A stretch of 16,384 nucleotides of DNA from an uncultured Alistipes sp. (GCA_937899895.1 CALBQR010000006.1:1-16384), one strand, 5' to 3'. Positions 8,114-15,877 are shown, counted from the first letter of the stretch. Translations and numbers: made by a program. The notes: generated from the letters alone by a model not told the origin.

Positions 8114-9963
8114 TAGTCAAAATGATAAGATACGATTTCGTTCTGTATAGTGGCGAGCACCAGCGTTTCTTGGAACGTTTGCAGGAACTTGGTCTGGTCG
8201 ATGTAACGGTAACGGGTTGGGAGCCTTCGGAGGCTGACCTGCGACTGATTGCCGATGCCGAGGCAAAGACCAAGGCTGTCGAGGCTCTGCGCACCAAACT
8301 CTCGGAGGAGGGTTTCAAGGCAGGCGAGCCTTACGCTACGGGCGAGGAGGCATTTGCTGCTTATTCGGAGGCTGCTTCGGAGGCCGCTTCGTTGCGTGGC
8401 GAGATTGCTCGCTATACGAAGAGTGCCGAGGAGTTGTTGCCGTGGGGCGAGTTCTCGGCGGCTACGGTTGCCAAGATGGCAGAGCAGGGAATTGTTTTGA
8501 GATATTTCAGCTGTAATTCAAGCAACTATAAGGATAACTTCGCATCGTGGAGTGAGCGTTATACGCTTGCCGAGATCTCGGAGCAGGGTGGTGCAACCTA
8601 CTTTGTTTTAGTAACGAAGGATGGCGAGGAGATCGAAATTGATGCCGAGGAGATCAAGGCTCCCACGATGAACTATCGTGAGGCGGAGGCATTGGCTGCC
8701 GAGAAATCGGAGGCTTTGGCCAAGACCGAAGAGGTTGTGGCACGCGCTGCTGCGACGGTTGAGAAGGTTGAGGCCTTGGCTGCCGAGGCTCGCGAGAAGT
8801 TGCACCTTGCAAAGGTTGTCGCTTCGGGCGAGAAGGTTGCTGACGATAAGTTGGTTGTAATGGAGGGCTGGGCAGAGGCTGCAACGGCCGAGAAGGTCGA
8901 TGCAATGCTCGAAGAGTACCCCAATATGATCTACTTGAAGCGTCTGCCTACCGAGGAGGACGAGACCCCCGTCAAGTTGAAGAACAATCGCTTTGCGCGT
9001 CTGTTTGAGTTGATCGGTGGTATGTACGCCCTGCCGAAGTATGGCACGCTGGACCTCACGCCGTTCTTTGGCCCGTTCTATATGTTGTTCTTCGCAATCT
9101 GTTTGAACGACGCAGGTTATGGTGCGATTCTGCTTGCTGCGGGTATCGCTCTGTTCTTGAAGGGTGGAGAGAAGATGCGTATGGCCTCGCTGCTGACAAT
9201 GGTCTGCGGTGGTGCTACCACGCTGTTCGGTCTCTATACCGGTTCGTTGTTCGGATTGAGTATCCCCGATATGTTGGGCTATGAGAGCGTGGCGAAGTCG
9301 CCGTTCCTCGATTTCCAGAACGACTTCTTCTCAATTGCGTTGGCGATCGGTGTATTCCAGATTATGTTTGGTATGGCGATCAATATCGTGATGAAGACCA
9401 AGTTGTTCGGTTTCAAGAGTGCAATGCCGTTGCTCGGTTGGTTCGTCGTGTTGCTGTCGGGCGTTTTGGCAGTGGCACTGCCGATGCTGAACGAGAAGTG
9501 GGTGATCCCCTTCTTCACCGCTTCGTCGCCTGCATTCTTTGTGGCAATAGGCGTGGGTGTCGCATTGATGTTGCTGTTCAATGGCAAGAACCCGATTATG
9601 AGTATTCTGTCGGGTCTGTGGGATACCTATAATAATATTACGGGTCTGTTGTCTGACGTTCTGTCGTATATTCGTCTGTTCGCAATTGGTCTGTCGGGCG
9701 GTGTGCTGGCGCAGGTGTTCAACCAGCTGGCATTGGGTCTGACGGGTCTTGATGGCGGTATCGAGCAGTTCGGCGTGGGCACAATCTTCCAGATTATCGG
9801 AGCTGCGGCAATTTTGCTCGTGGGCCACGGTATCAATCTCTTTATGTCGGCCATCTCATCGTTTGTTCACCCGATGCGATTGACCTTTGTAGAGTTCTAC
9901 AAGAATGCAGGTTTCGAGATGACTACACGTAATTTCGAGCCGCTGAAAAAGGAGGTGAAATAG
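8110..9963 (+). CDS. ntpI: V-type ATP synthase subunit I (membrane stator, a-subunit)
   Basis: The 617-residue subunit I has the expected two halves. Residues 1 to about 310 are cytoplasmic, with Ala/Glu-rich coiled-coil segments (AEAKTKAVEALRTKLSEE; ATVEKVEALAAEAREKLHLA). From about 311 the membrane domain starts at YGTLDLTPFFGPFYMLFF and carries roughly seven to eight hydrophobic helices. The conserved proton/sodium-channel arginine is Arg522 in LSYIRLFAIGLSGG, matching the essential Arg of the a-subunit family. The protein ends just after SSFVHPMRLTFVEFYKNAGF, typical of the family. It starts inside the last codon of ntpD (ATGA overlap). A second ATG at 8122 (MIRYDFVLYSG) is a possible start and looks closer to the usual N-terminus. 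NtpI contacts the NtpK ring and the stalk subunit E. Confidence 0.95.
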   Translation: MIVKMIRYDFVLYSGEHQRFLERLQELGLVDVTVTGWEPSEADLRLIADAEAKTKAVEALRTKLSEEGFKAGEPYATGEEAFAAYSEAASEAASLRGEIARYTKSAEELLPWGEFSAATVAKMAEQGIVLRYFSCNSSNYKDNFASWSERYTLAEISEQGGATYFVLVTKDGEEIEIDAEEIKAPTMNYREAEALAAEKSEALAKTEEVVARAAATVEKVEALAAEAREKLHLAKVVASGEKVADDKLVVMEGWAEAATAEKVDAMLEEYPNMIYLKRLPTEEDETPVKLKNNRFARLFELIGGMYALPKYGTLDLTPFFGPFYMLFFAICLNDAGYGAILLAAGIALFLKGGEKMRMASLLTMVCGGATTLFGLYTGSLFGLSIPDMLGYESVAKSPFLDFQNDFFSIALAIGVFQIMFGMAINIVMKTKLFGFKSAMPLLGWFVVLLSGVLAVALPMLNEKWVIPFFTASSPAFFVAIGVGVALMLLFNGKNPIMSILSGLWDTYNNITGLLSDVLSYIRLFAIGLSGGVLAQVFNQLALGLTGLDGGIEQFGVGTIFQIIGAAAILLVGHGINLFMSAISSFVHPMRLTFVEFYKNAGFEMTTRNFEPLKKEVK

Positions 9964-10016
9964 TTCAAAAACAAGAAAAGTAAGTAATTTAATAACAACA
10001 AAAACACATTAAAATT

Positions 10017-10472
10017 ATGAACACAACAGCTTTGATTTTGGCCTACGTAGGCGTAGCACTGATGGTAGGTTTGGCCGGTATCGCATCGGCAGTAGGTACT
10101 GCAATCTGCGGTCAGGCAGCAGTAGGATCGATGAAGAAGAATGGTAGCGCATTTGGTAGCTATATGATTCTTTCGGCACTTCCCGGTTCGCAGGGTCTGT
10201 ACGGTTTCGTTTGCTTCTTTATGGTTCAGGGTCTGCTTTCGGCAGATATGACTATGTTGCAGGCAGCAGCTGTATTTGGTGCAGGTCTGCTCGTAGGTAT
10301 CGTAAACCTTGCGGCTGCAATCTATCAGGGTAAGGTCTGCGCTAATGGTATCGCTGCAATCGGTAATGGCCACGACGTGATGGGTAAGACCCTGATCCTC
10401 GCTGCATTCCCTGAGTTGTATGCAATTTTGACCGTTGCTGCAACCTTCCTTATCTCGAATGCAGTAGCTTAA
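10017..10472 (+). CDS. ntpK: V-type ATP synthase subunit K (membrane rotor, proteolipid)
   Basis: The 151-residue protein is four hydrophobic helices in two related hairpins, the duplicated proteolipid form typical of V-ATPases. Each half carries a glycine-rich helix (GLAGIASAVGTAICGQ; GIVNLAAAIYQGKV). The ion carboxylate is Glu133 in FPELYAIL; the first hairpin has Gln59 (LPGSQGLYG) instead of a second carboxylate. Leu55, Ser58, Gln59, Gln104 and Glu133 sit at the same relative spacing as E. hirae Leu61, Thr64, Gln65, Gln110 and Glu139, the known Na+ ligands. This supports sodium coupling. A 53-base A-rich leader separates it from ntpI, and a strong terminator follows 21 bases after the stop, so it closes the operon. 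Confidence 0.95.
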   Translation: MNTTALILAYVGVALMVGLAGIASAVGTAICGQAAVGSMKKNGSAFGSYMILSALPGSQGLYGFVCFFMVQGLLSADMTMLQAAAVFGAGLLVGIVNLAAAIYQGKVCANGIAAIGNGHDVMGKTLILAAFPELYAILTVAATFLISNAVA

Positions 10473-10493
10473 TTTGTCAATCAAATTTGACCG

Positions 10494-10529
10494 AAAAAGG
10501 TCGTGCCCTGTGGGGTGCGACCTTTTTTT
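10494..10529 (+). terminator. Intrinsic terminator of the V-ATPase operon
   Basis: AAAAAGGTCGTGCCC pairs with GGGGTGCGACCTTTTT across a loop of three or four bases (GGTCG/CGACC extended by two G-T pairs and three G-C pairs). It is followed by seven T, starting 21 bases past the ntpK stop. Confidence 0.9.
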
Positions 10530-10565
10530 ATTATCGCTACCGTTATATATATGGAATATTATTGT

Positions 10566-10573
10566 TATATTTG
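10566..10573 (+). promoter_or_regulatory. Possible Bacteroidetes -7 element for the downstream hypothetical gene
   Basis: TATATTTG matches TAnnTTTG exactly, about 32 bases before the first ATG of the next gene (10605). No TTG is visible at the usual upstream distance, so the promoter call rests on the -7 element alone. Confidence 0.4.
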
Positions 10574-10604
10574 TGAAAACAACCCCAAACGCGCCTAAAT
10601 ACCG

Positions 10605-11006
10605 ATGTTGCTATACGATATGATTATGTCCAATTTCGACCTGCGATATGGTCGATTTGCACATTGGCTCGATCGGGAACTCTCTCGACCGATACCGCAC
10701 GGAGTGGTGGCATATTGTGTCAATCTCTATGAGGATGGTAATGGCCGATGGTCTGCCGAGTTGGTCGGTTGCGCTTCGTTTGATGAGCAGAATAGCGATT
10801 GGGCGTGCGACGAACTCTTCTCGACACGTCATCACATATTGAGTTGGCGCGGTGATCTTCATTGGCGCAATGCACTTGAACAGGTGGCGGGGTTCCTGCA
10901 TCGTTATCAGCAGGAGGGGCGGCGAGCCACAACGCTAAATGCCGCCGAGGGTGTTGCCGTAGGATTTGTCGATGGCAACTTGATTATAACCAAAAACCGC
11001 GCATAG
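10605..11006 (+). CDS. Conserved-looking hypothetical protein, small and soluble
   Basis: Up to 133 residues from the ATG at 10605; the ATG at 10626 (MSNFDLRYGRFAHWLD) gives 126 residues and is my preferred start because the acceptable protein-like sequence begins there. No signal peptide, membrane segment or known catalytic motif is seen. It is rich in Trp (FAHWLDREL, DWACDELF, LSWRGDLHWRNAL) and ends with a GVAVGFVDGNLIITK strand pair. The DWACDE and FVDGN blocks remind me of small stand-alone proteins, some annotated as possible immunity proteins, but I cannot name a family from sequence alone. It has its own putative promoter and terminator, so it looks like a single-gene unit between the ATPase operon and the oppositely oriented lipoprotein gene. 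The stop codon lies in the loop of the terminator hairpin. Confidence 0.75.
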   Translation: MLLYDMIMSNFDLRYGRFAHWLDRELSRPIPHGVVAYCVNLYEDGNGRWSAELVGCASFDEQNSDWACDELFSTRHHILSWRGDLHWRNALEQVAGFLHRYQQEGRRATTLNAAEGVAVGFVDGNLIITKNRA

Positions 11007-11023
11007 TTGAGTGCGCGGTTTTT
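10992..11023 (+). terminator. Intrinsic terminator overlapping the end of the hypothetical gene
   Basis: AAAAACCGCGCA (10992-11003) and TGCGCGGTTTTT (11012-11023) form a perfect 12-bp stem with an 8-base loop that contains the TAG stop (11004-11006). The last four codons therefore lie in the 5' arm. Confidence 0.88.
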
Positions 11024-11126
11024 ATATGCGGTGTAGGCAGTATGAATAGCCCGTTCGGCTTCGGCCGATCAAAATAGTCGAGGCGTCAGACCCGCCGCTA
11101 TACCTTATATATTATATATAAAAGAA

Positions 11127-11158
11127 CAGAGGGTCGATCCGTGTGGATCGACCCTCTG
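11127..11158 (-). terminator. Intrinsic terminator of the OmpA/TPR lipoprotein gene
   Basis: A perfect 14-bp stem, CAGAGGGTCGATCC with GGATCGACCCTCTG, and a GTGT loop. On the minus strand it is followed by TTCTTTTATA. It lies 31 bases past the stop of the lipoprotein gene. The rest of the 11024-11126 gap shows nothing I can name. Confidence 0.85.
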
Positions 11159-11188
11159 CCATAATTAGCTGTTAAAGCTTGAAACGGA

Positions 11189-12850
11189 TTACTTAACGTT
11201 AGCCAAGTTTACATCGTTCTTTGCCTTCTCTGCCAAGGTCTTGTCCTTTGCAACTGCGCTCTTCAAGTAAGCAGCAGCCTCGCTGGTCTTACCCTCCTTT
11301 GCAGCGATTACAGCGCGGAGATACTCTGCGTTAGCCGAGTTGTCGCCCTGCAATGCCTTCTTTGCAGCAGCCAGGTTACCGTTCTGAACCTCTGCCAGAG
11401 CAGCGTTGTAACCCTCCAACTTGTTAGCAGCGTCGGTGTAGTTACCCTCTGCAGCAGCAACGAGTGCCTGAGCCTCCTTCGATGCAGCGGTAGCGTACTT
11501 CTTAGCCTCCTTAACGTTGCCCTCTGCCAGGTTAGCCAGTGCGATGTTGTTGTTAACCTCGCTCGATGCAGCCAACTTTGCAGCCTTCTTGAATGCGTCA
11601 GCAGCCTTCTTGTACTCACCCATCTCCGAGAGAGCTACACCAAGGTTGTTGTAAGCGCGAGCATCGTTGTACTTCTTTGCGCAAGCCTCATAGATCTTAG
11701 CCTTGGTCTCTGCGTCGTTGTACAGGGTAGCAGCGTAAAGCATCTCCTCGCACTCCAAATCCTTCAAGTTCGAAGCAACAGCGTCCTTCAACTGATCGTC
11801 GGTCTTGCTTGCCAACTCTGCGGTCGAAACAACCTTTGCACGACGCAATGCGGGCAGAACGTCATCTTTCAATGCGCTGTAAACCTCCGACATATTCTTG
11901 ATCTCAGCCTCGCGGGTTACGGGCGAATCGTAGAGCTTGAGAACCTGCAAAATCAGATCCTTGTCCTCCATATCCGATGCCTCAACCAGCTCCTGGAAGC
12001 CTTCCCAGTCCTCACCGAAGCCCTCGTCGTTGTAGGTCAGACCCTCGATGTCAGCGAGTTTCTTCTCAACAGCCTCGCGACCAGCCTTACCACGCTTAAC
12101 CGACAGATCGTTGTTCAGCTTCTCAGGACCATCGGGCGATGCGTAACCCTCAACGAAGATGTTACCAGCCATCGAGTTCTCCTTATCCTTGTTAGCCAAA
12201 ACGAACTCCTTGAAGAGCTGAGTCTGCTCGTCGTTCAGAGCCTTCTTACCAACCTTTGCCTGGTTGATGTCGTAGAGGATGTAGAGCTTGCTATCAACGG
12301 TCTCCGACTTCTTGAAGTTGTCAGCCATATACTGCATTGCGTCAGCATAGTTGAAATCCTTCTGCAGAGTGTTGATACCCTTTGCTACAACTGCGGTTGC
12401 CATCTCTGCGGGAACAAACTCGCTGTAGTTCTCGCTGCACTTGCTGCTGCACTTGCTCTCGGTGCGGAGCTCCAAAGTCGAGATCTTTGCGCGCTCGTCG
12501 TAGGGGAAAGTAACGGTCTGAGTGTACTGACCACCATTCTTCCACGAGATAACGGTGTAGTTATCATTTACCTTCTCGCCCTGAACATACTTGGGAGTAC
12601 CTGCGATTTCACCACCCTCGAATACAAGAACGGGGGTAATCTTCAATACTGCCGACTCATTGAAATACTTGGGAGGGAACTTAACGGTTACGTTAGCAAC
12701 TACCTCGCCATTGTTCAGCGAAAGAACCTCAGGAGTACAGCTGTACTCTACCTGGTCGATTTTCTTGCCCATCTTCTTGTAGCAGTCGCAGCTGGTGAAA
12801 GCGAAAGCGATAACTGCAAGAGTCAAAGCTACCTTTGCAAAATTTTTCAT
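11189..12850 (-). CDS. OmpA-like lipoprotein with C-terminal TPR repeats
   Basis: The 553-residue envelope protein begins MKNFAKVALTLAVIAFAFTSC, a lipoprotein signal with lipidated Cys21. Residues about 30-160 form a beta-rich domain with a Cys pair (SKCSSKCSE). An OmpA-like peptidoglycan-binding segment follows, with FVEGYASPDGPEKLNNDLS (GYASPDG at 235-241) and VKRGKAGREAVEKKL. From about 396 to 540 come tetratricopeptide-type helical repeats (AYNNLGVALSEMGEYKKAADAF at 396 on, then Ala/Lys/Glu-rich copies). This architecture is common in Bacteroidales, where such proteins are abundant and link the outer membrane to peptidoglycan. The residues after Cys21 (DCYKKMG) are not the acid-rich export signal of surface lipoproteins, so a periplasm-facing position is likely. 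Codons are strongly biased, suggesting high expression. It has its own promoter and terminator. Exact function is not known to me. Confidence 0.88.
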   Translation of the reverse strand: MKNFAKVALTLAVIAFAFTSCDCYKKMGKKIDQVEYSCTPEVLSLNNGEVVANVTVKFPPKYFNESAVLKITPVLVFEGGEIAGTPKYVQGEKVNDNYTVISWKNGGQYTQTVTFPYDERAKISTLELRTESKCSSKCSENYSEFVPAEMATAVVAKGINTLQKDFNYADAMQYMADNFKKSETVDSKLYILYDINQAKVGKKALNDEQTQLFKEFVLANKDKENSMAGNIFVEGYASPDGPEKLNNDLSVKRGKAGREAVEKKLADIEGLTYNDEGFGEDWEGFQELVEASDMEDKDLILQVLKLYDSPVTREAEIKNMSEVYSALKDDVLPALRRAKVVSTAELASKTDDQLKDAVASNLKDLECEEMLYAATLYNDAETKAKIYEACAKKYNDARAYNNLGVALSEMGEYKKAADAFKKAAKLAASSEVNNNIALANLAEGNVKEAKKYATAASKEAQALVAAAEGNYTDAANKLEGYNAALAEVQNGNLAAAKKALQGDNSANAEYLRAVIAAKEGKTSEAAAYLKSAVAKDKTLAEKAKNDVNLANVK

Positions 12851-12984
12851 AGTGAGTTAAAATTAAAAGTATTAAATTGTTTGTGTTTTGTTACTGTCTG
12901 TCGTTCAGTTGTTTGCATTTGCGGAGTTGGGTTATCTCCATATTTTATCCATTTACGCACACATATATATGCGCATAGAATATG

Positions 12985-13015
12985 CAAATATAGTTTTATT
13001 TTACAAAAAAAACAA
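12985..13015 (-). promoter_or_regulatory. Bacteroidetes-type promoter of the OmpA/TPR lipoprotein gene
   Basis: On the minus strand, TATATTTG (12985-12992) matches the -7 consensus exactly, with TTG (13013-13015) 20 bases upstream. The predicted start is near 12978, leaving an untranslated leader of about 128 bases. The -33 TTG sits inside the 3' arm of the pnp terminator. Confidence 0.75.
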
Positions 13016-13046
13016 CCGAATGCCTAAAAAATATGGCACTCGGTTG
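13004..13046 (-). terminator. Intrinsic terminator of pnp
   Basis: On the minus strand CAACCGAGTGCC pairs with GGCATTCGGTTG (12 pairs, one G-T) around an A/T-rich loop, followed by eight T. The plus strand also has a T-run after the stem, so it could work in both directions. It lies just over 50 bases downstream of the pnp stop. Confidence 0.88.
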
Positions 13047-13098
13047 CTTTTTTTATATGGTTAAGTCCATTGTAAGGACCCGATCCATCGTTGAGTGA

Positions 13099-15333
13099 TT
13101 ACTCCTCGCGCTTTGCGGGGCGGGGACCACGGTGCTCGCGACGGGGACCGCGATGCTCGTTGTGGTCGTGCTCACGACGGGGTGCGCGACGAGGCTCCTC
13201 CTCGGCTCCCTCCTCGCGGGGCAGCAATACCTTACGCGACAATTTGAGCTTGTTGGTCTTGGGATCAATACCGATCAACTTAACCTCGATCATATCGCCC
13301 TCTTTCAAGCCGGTCTCATCCATCGTCTCGTAGCGGCGGTGGCCGATCTCCGAGATGTGCAGCAGAGCGTCCTTACCGGGAAGGATCTCAACGAATGCAC
13401 CGAATGCAACGATCGACTTAATCTTACCGGTGTAGATCTCACCAACTTCGGGGATAGCTACGATAGCCTTGATGCGAGCCAAAGCTGCGTCGATAGCCTC
13501 CTTGTCCTGACCGAAGATATCAACGATGCCCTTATTGTCAGCCTCGGTGATGGTGATGGTGGTACCGGTCTGCTTCTGCATCTCCTGAATAACCTTACCG
13601 CCGGGGCCGATAACTGCGCCGATGAACTCCGAAGGAATCGAGATCTGAACGATGCGGGGAACGAAGGGCTTGAAGTCCTCACGAGGCTCTGCGATGCACT
13701 CGGTCATCTTGTCCAGAATGTGCAGACGGCCCTCTTTTGCCTGCTGCAATGCCTTTGCAAGCACCTCATACGACAGACCATCAACCTTGATATCCATCTG
13801 GGTTGCGGTGATACCGTCGCGGGTACCCGTAACCTTAAAGTCCATATCGCCCAGGTGGTCCTCATCACCCAAGATATCCGACAGAACGGCATACTTGCCA
13901 CTTGCCGAGTCGGTGATCAGACCCATTGCGATACCCGAAACGGGCTTCTTGATCTTCAAACCCGAATCCATCAGTGCCAGCGTGCCTGCGCAAACGGTAG
14001 CCATCGACGACGAACCGTTCGACTCCAAAATATCGCTCACTACGCGAACTGCATAGGGATTCTCCTCGCCAACGGGAACCATCGGCTTCAATGCACGCCA
14101 AGCAAGGTGGCCGTGGCCGATCTCACGACGGCTCAACGAACGAGCTGCCTTTGCCTCACCGGTCGAGAACGGGGGGAAGTTATAGTGCAGAACGAACTGC
14201 TCGCTGCCCTGAACCAATACTTCGTCGATCTGCTTCTCGTCGAGCTTGGTGCCGAGGGTTACGGTGGTCAGCGACTGGGTCTCACCACGAGTGAAGATTG
14301 CCGAGCCGTGAGCTGCGGGAAGGTAGCTGATCTCGCACCAGATGGGGCGAATCTCGTTGCACTTACGACCGTCCAGACGCAGACCCTCGTCGAGGATCAT
14401 ATTACGCATAGCCTTCTTCTGAACATCGTCGTGGAAGTAACGCTTGATCAGCGGCAACTTCTCCTCCAACTCCTCCTCTGTGAAGCGCGATGCGAACTCT
14501 GCCTCGATAGCCTCGAAAGCCTCTGCGCGCTCGTGCTTTGCGGTGCCGCTGGTAGCAACGGCGTATGCCTTGTCGTAGGTCTCGGCGATGATCTGCTGGC
14601 GCAGCTCCTCGTCATTTACCTCGTGGCAGTAGGTGCGCTTAACATCCTTGCCCAGCTCCTTCATCAACTCGATCTGAACTGCGCAGTGCTTCTTAATCTC
14701 CTCGTGAGCGAACTTGATGGCGTTAAGCATAACCTCCTCCGAAACCTCTTTCATCTCACCCTCAACCATCAGGATATTGTCGATGGTACCGCCGACCATA
14801 ATATCCAGATCGACATCCTTCATCTGCGAGAAGGTGGGGTTGATGATGAACTCGCCATTGATGCGAGCTACGCGAACCTCCGAGATGGGGCCGCTGAACG
14901 GAATATCCGATACTGCCAGAGCAGCCGAAGCTGCCAGACCTGCCAGAGCGTCAGCCTGAATATCTTTGTCGGCTGAGATCAGATTAACCGTTACATATAC
15001 CTCGGCGTGGAAATCCGAGGGGAAAAGGGGGCGCAATGCGCGGTCGATCAGACGAGCAACGAGGATCTCGTTGTCGCCGGGGCGAGCCTCACGTTTGAGG
15101 AAGCCGCCGGGGAAACGGCCGCACGAAGCGTATTTCTCTTTGTAATCTACCTGTAAGGGCATAAAGTCGGTGTCGGGTTTAGCATCTTTGGCAGCTACTA
15201 CCGTTCCGAGCAGCATAGTATCGCCCTGCTTAATCACAACCGAACCGTCGGCCTGCTTGGCCAATTTACCTGTTTCGATGATAATCTCGCGGTCGCCGCT
15301 CAATTTAATCACCTTCTGTGTTGCGTTGTACAT
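13099..15333 (-). CDS. pnp: Polyribonucleotide nucleotidyltransferase (PNPase)
   Basis: The 744-residue PNPase degrades RNA 3' to 5' using phosphate and can add tails in reverse. Domain order is as expected: first RNase PH core (about 10-140, with KYASCGRFPGGFLKREARP), the helical linker, second RNase PH core (about 335-560), KH domain with the GPGG loop at 576-579, and S1 domain (about 631-700, GKIKSIVAFGAFVEILPGKD). Metal and catalytic residues are present in DEDHLGDMDFK: Asp492, Asp498 and Lys500, matching E. coli Asp486, Asp492 and Lys494. The C-terminal 40 residues are an acid patch then a basic Arg/His/Pro tail with near-repeats (HRGPRREHRGPRPAKREE), low complexity and likely RNA-binding. 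Family length is about 700-750. Codon style matches the right-hand segment. No clear promoter is visible upstream, and that upstream DNA may be foreign. Confidence 0.97.
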   Translation of the reverse strand: MYNATQKVIKLSGDREIIIETGKLAKQADGSVVIKQGDTMLLGTVVAAKDAKPDTDFMPLQVDYKEKYASCGRFPGGFLKREARPGDNEILVARLIDRALRPLFPSDFHAEVYVTVNLISADKDIQADALAGLAASAALAVSDIPFSGPISEVRVARINGEFIINPTFSQMKDVDLDIMVGGTIDNILMVEGEMKEVSEEVMLNAIKFAHEEIKKHCAVQIELMKELGKDVKRTYCHEVNDEELRQQIIAETYDKAYAVATSGTAKHERAEAFEAIEAEFASRFTEEELEEKLPLIKRYFHDDVQKKAMRNMILDEGLRLDGRKCNEIRPIWCEISYLPAAHGSAIFTRGETQSLTTVTLGTKLDEKQIDEVLVQGSEQFVLHYNFPPFSTGEAKAARSLSRREIGHGHLAWRALKPMVPVGEENPYAVRVVSDILESNGSSSMATVCAGTLALMDSGLKIKKPVSGIAMGLITDSASGKYAVLSDILGDEDHLGDMDFKVTGTRDGITATQMDIKVDGLSYEVLAKALQQAKEGRLHILDKMTECIAEPREDFKPFVPRIVQISIPSEFIGAVIGPGGKVIQEMQKQTGTTITITEADNKGIVDIFGQDKEAIDAALARIKAIVAIPEVGEIYTGKIKSIVAFGAFVEILPGKDALLHISEIGHRRYETMDETGLKEGDMIEVKLIGIDPKTNKLKLSRKVLLPREEGAEEEPRRAPRREHDHNEHRGPRREHRGPRPAKREE

Positions 15334-15339
15334 CTTGTT

Positions 15340-15464
15340 TTGTTTATTTTTTTACGCATTTTGTGTTAATGTCTAAAAAGTGACGCCTTGTGTTGTGTGT
15401 TTTTCACTATTAGATTTTATTGCTTTTTGTTTTTAGAAAAAATATTGCTTTTAAACATAAAAAA
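15340..15464. other. Left edge of AT-rich, Firmicutes-like segment (boundary not exact)
   Basis: Between the pnp start and the terminator at 15465 the DNA shifts to AT-rich sequence without any TAnnTTTG element for pnp. To the right, promoter and ribosome-site style is that of Firmicutes. The boundary must lie in this gap, which holds no gene I can support. Confidence 0.5.
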
Positions 15465-15487
15465 AGCACCCTAAATGGTGCTCTTTT
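15455..15487 (-). terminator. Intrinsic terminator downstream of the split small gene
   Basis: AGCACC-CTAAAT-GGTGCT (15465-15482) with a T-run on the minus strand (after the stem GGTGCTTTTTTTAT) and also T-rich on the plus strand. It begins 24 bases past the TAA at 15507, which supports that stop as the true end of the minus-strand gene. Confidence 0.8.
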
Positions 15488-15506
15488 TATTGTTGTTTTT
15501 TAGGAT

Positions 15507-15871
15507 TTACATTTCATATACGTTAGTGTCAGTAGTTGGCGGGTCTCCATATACAGGCAAGGAATAGTTTTTGGGTCCGCATCCAGTACAAATTATCATA
15601 AGAACAAGACTGTAATTGCAAATTTTGTTTTTAGCATAATTTCCTTCCTTAATTTCTCCATGACAATTTATTAAGAACAATGAATGAATGCTGTCTTTCC
15701 GAAATTCTTAAGTGGAATGTTTACTGTCTGCTTGTTATCACAAATAACATTTGCATAAATAGCTCCGAGCTTCATTCCAAACGAATCCATCCTTCCGAAG
15801 ATAATACCTTCGTCGCTTAACAAAAATACTGATGGCTTCTCAGAGCAATCTACTGTTGCCTCGTATTCCAT
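15507..15871 (-). pseudogene. Unknown small protein gene split by a frameshift at an AATG repeat
   Basis: The gene starts at the ATG at 15871, behind a perfect promoter and a GGGAGGA ribosome site 7 bases away. As it stands, it reads 66 residues (MEYEATVDCSEKPS to FIHCS) and stops at 15671. The neighbouring frame stays open past that point and continues, from HSLFLINCHGEIKEG through ICTGCGPKN, to a TAA at 15507, followed directly by a terminator. The frame changes at three tandem AATG units (15679-15690; ATTC-type on the coding strand). A fourth unit would join both parts into 122 residues. The joined protein is Cys-rich (for example ICTGCG), with a hydrophobic patch SLVLMIIC and no clear signal peptide. 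Family and function are unknown to me. It may be a decayed gene, a phase-variable gene or a sequencing error. Confidence 0.6.
15679..15690. repeat. Three tandem AATG units at the frameshift
   Basis: AATGAATGAATG on the plus strand. Changing the number of units by one shifts the reading frame of the overlapping minus-strand gene; gain of one unit restores a continuous 122-codon frame. Confidence 0.85.
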
Positions 15872-15877
15872 ATATAA

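Noticed and set aside
13132..14976. 614-codon open frame on the plus strand opposite pnp
   Set aside because: PNPase on the other strand is unmistakable. The antisense frame stays open because of strongly biased codons in pnp, and its product has no domain-like features or start signal.
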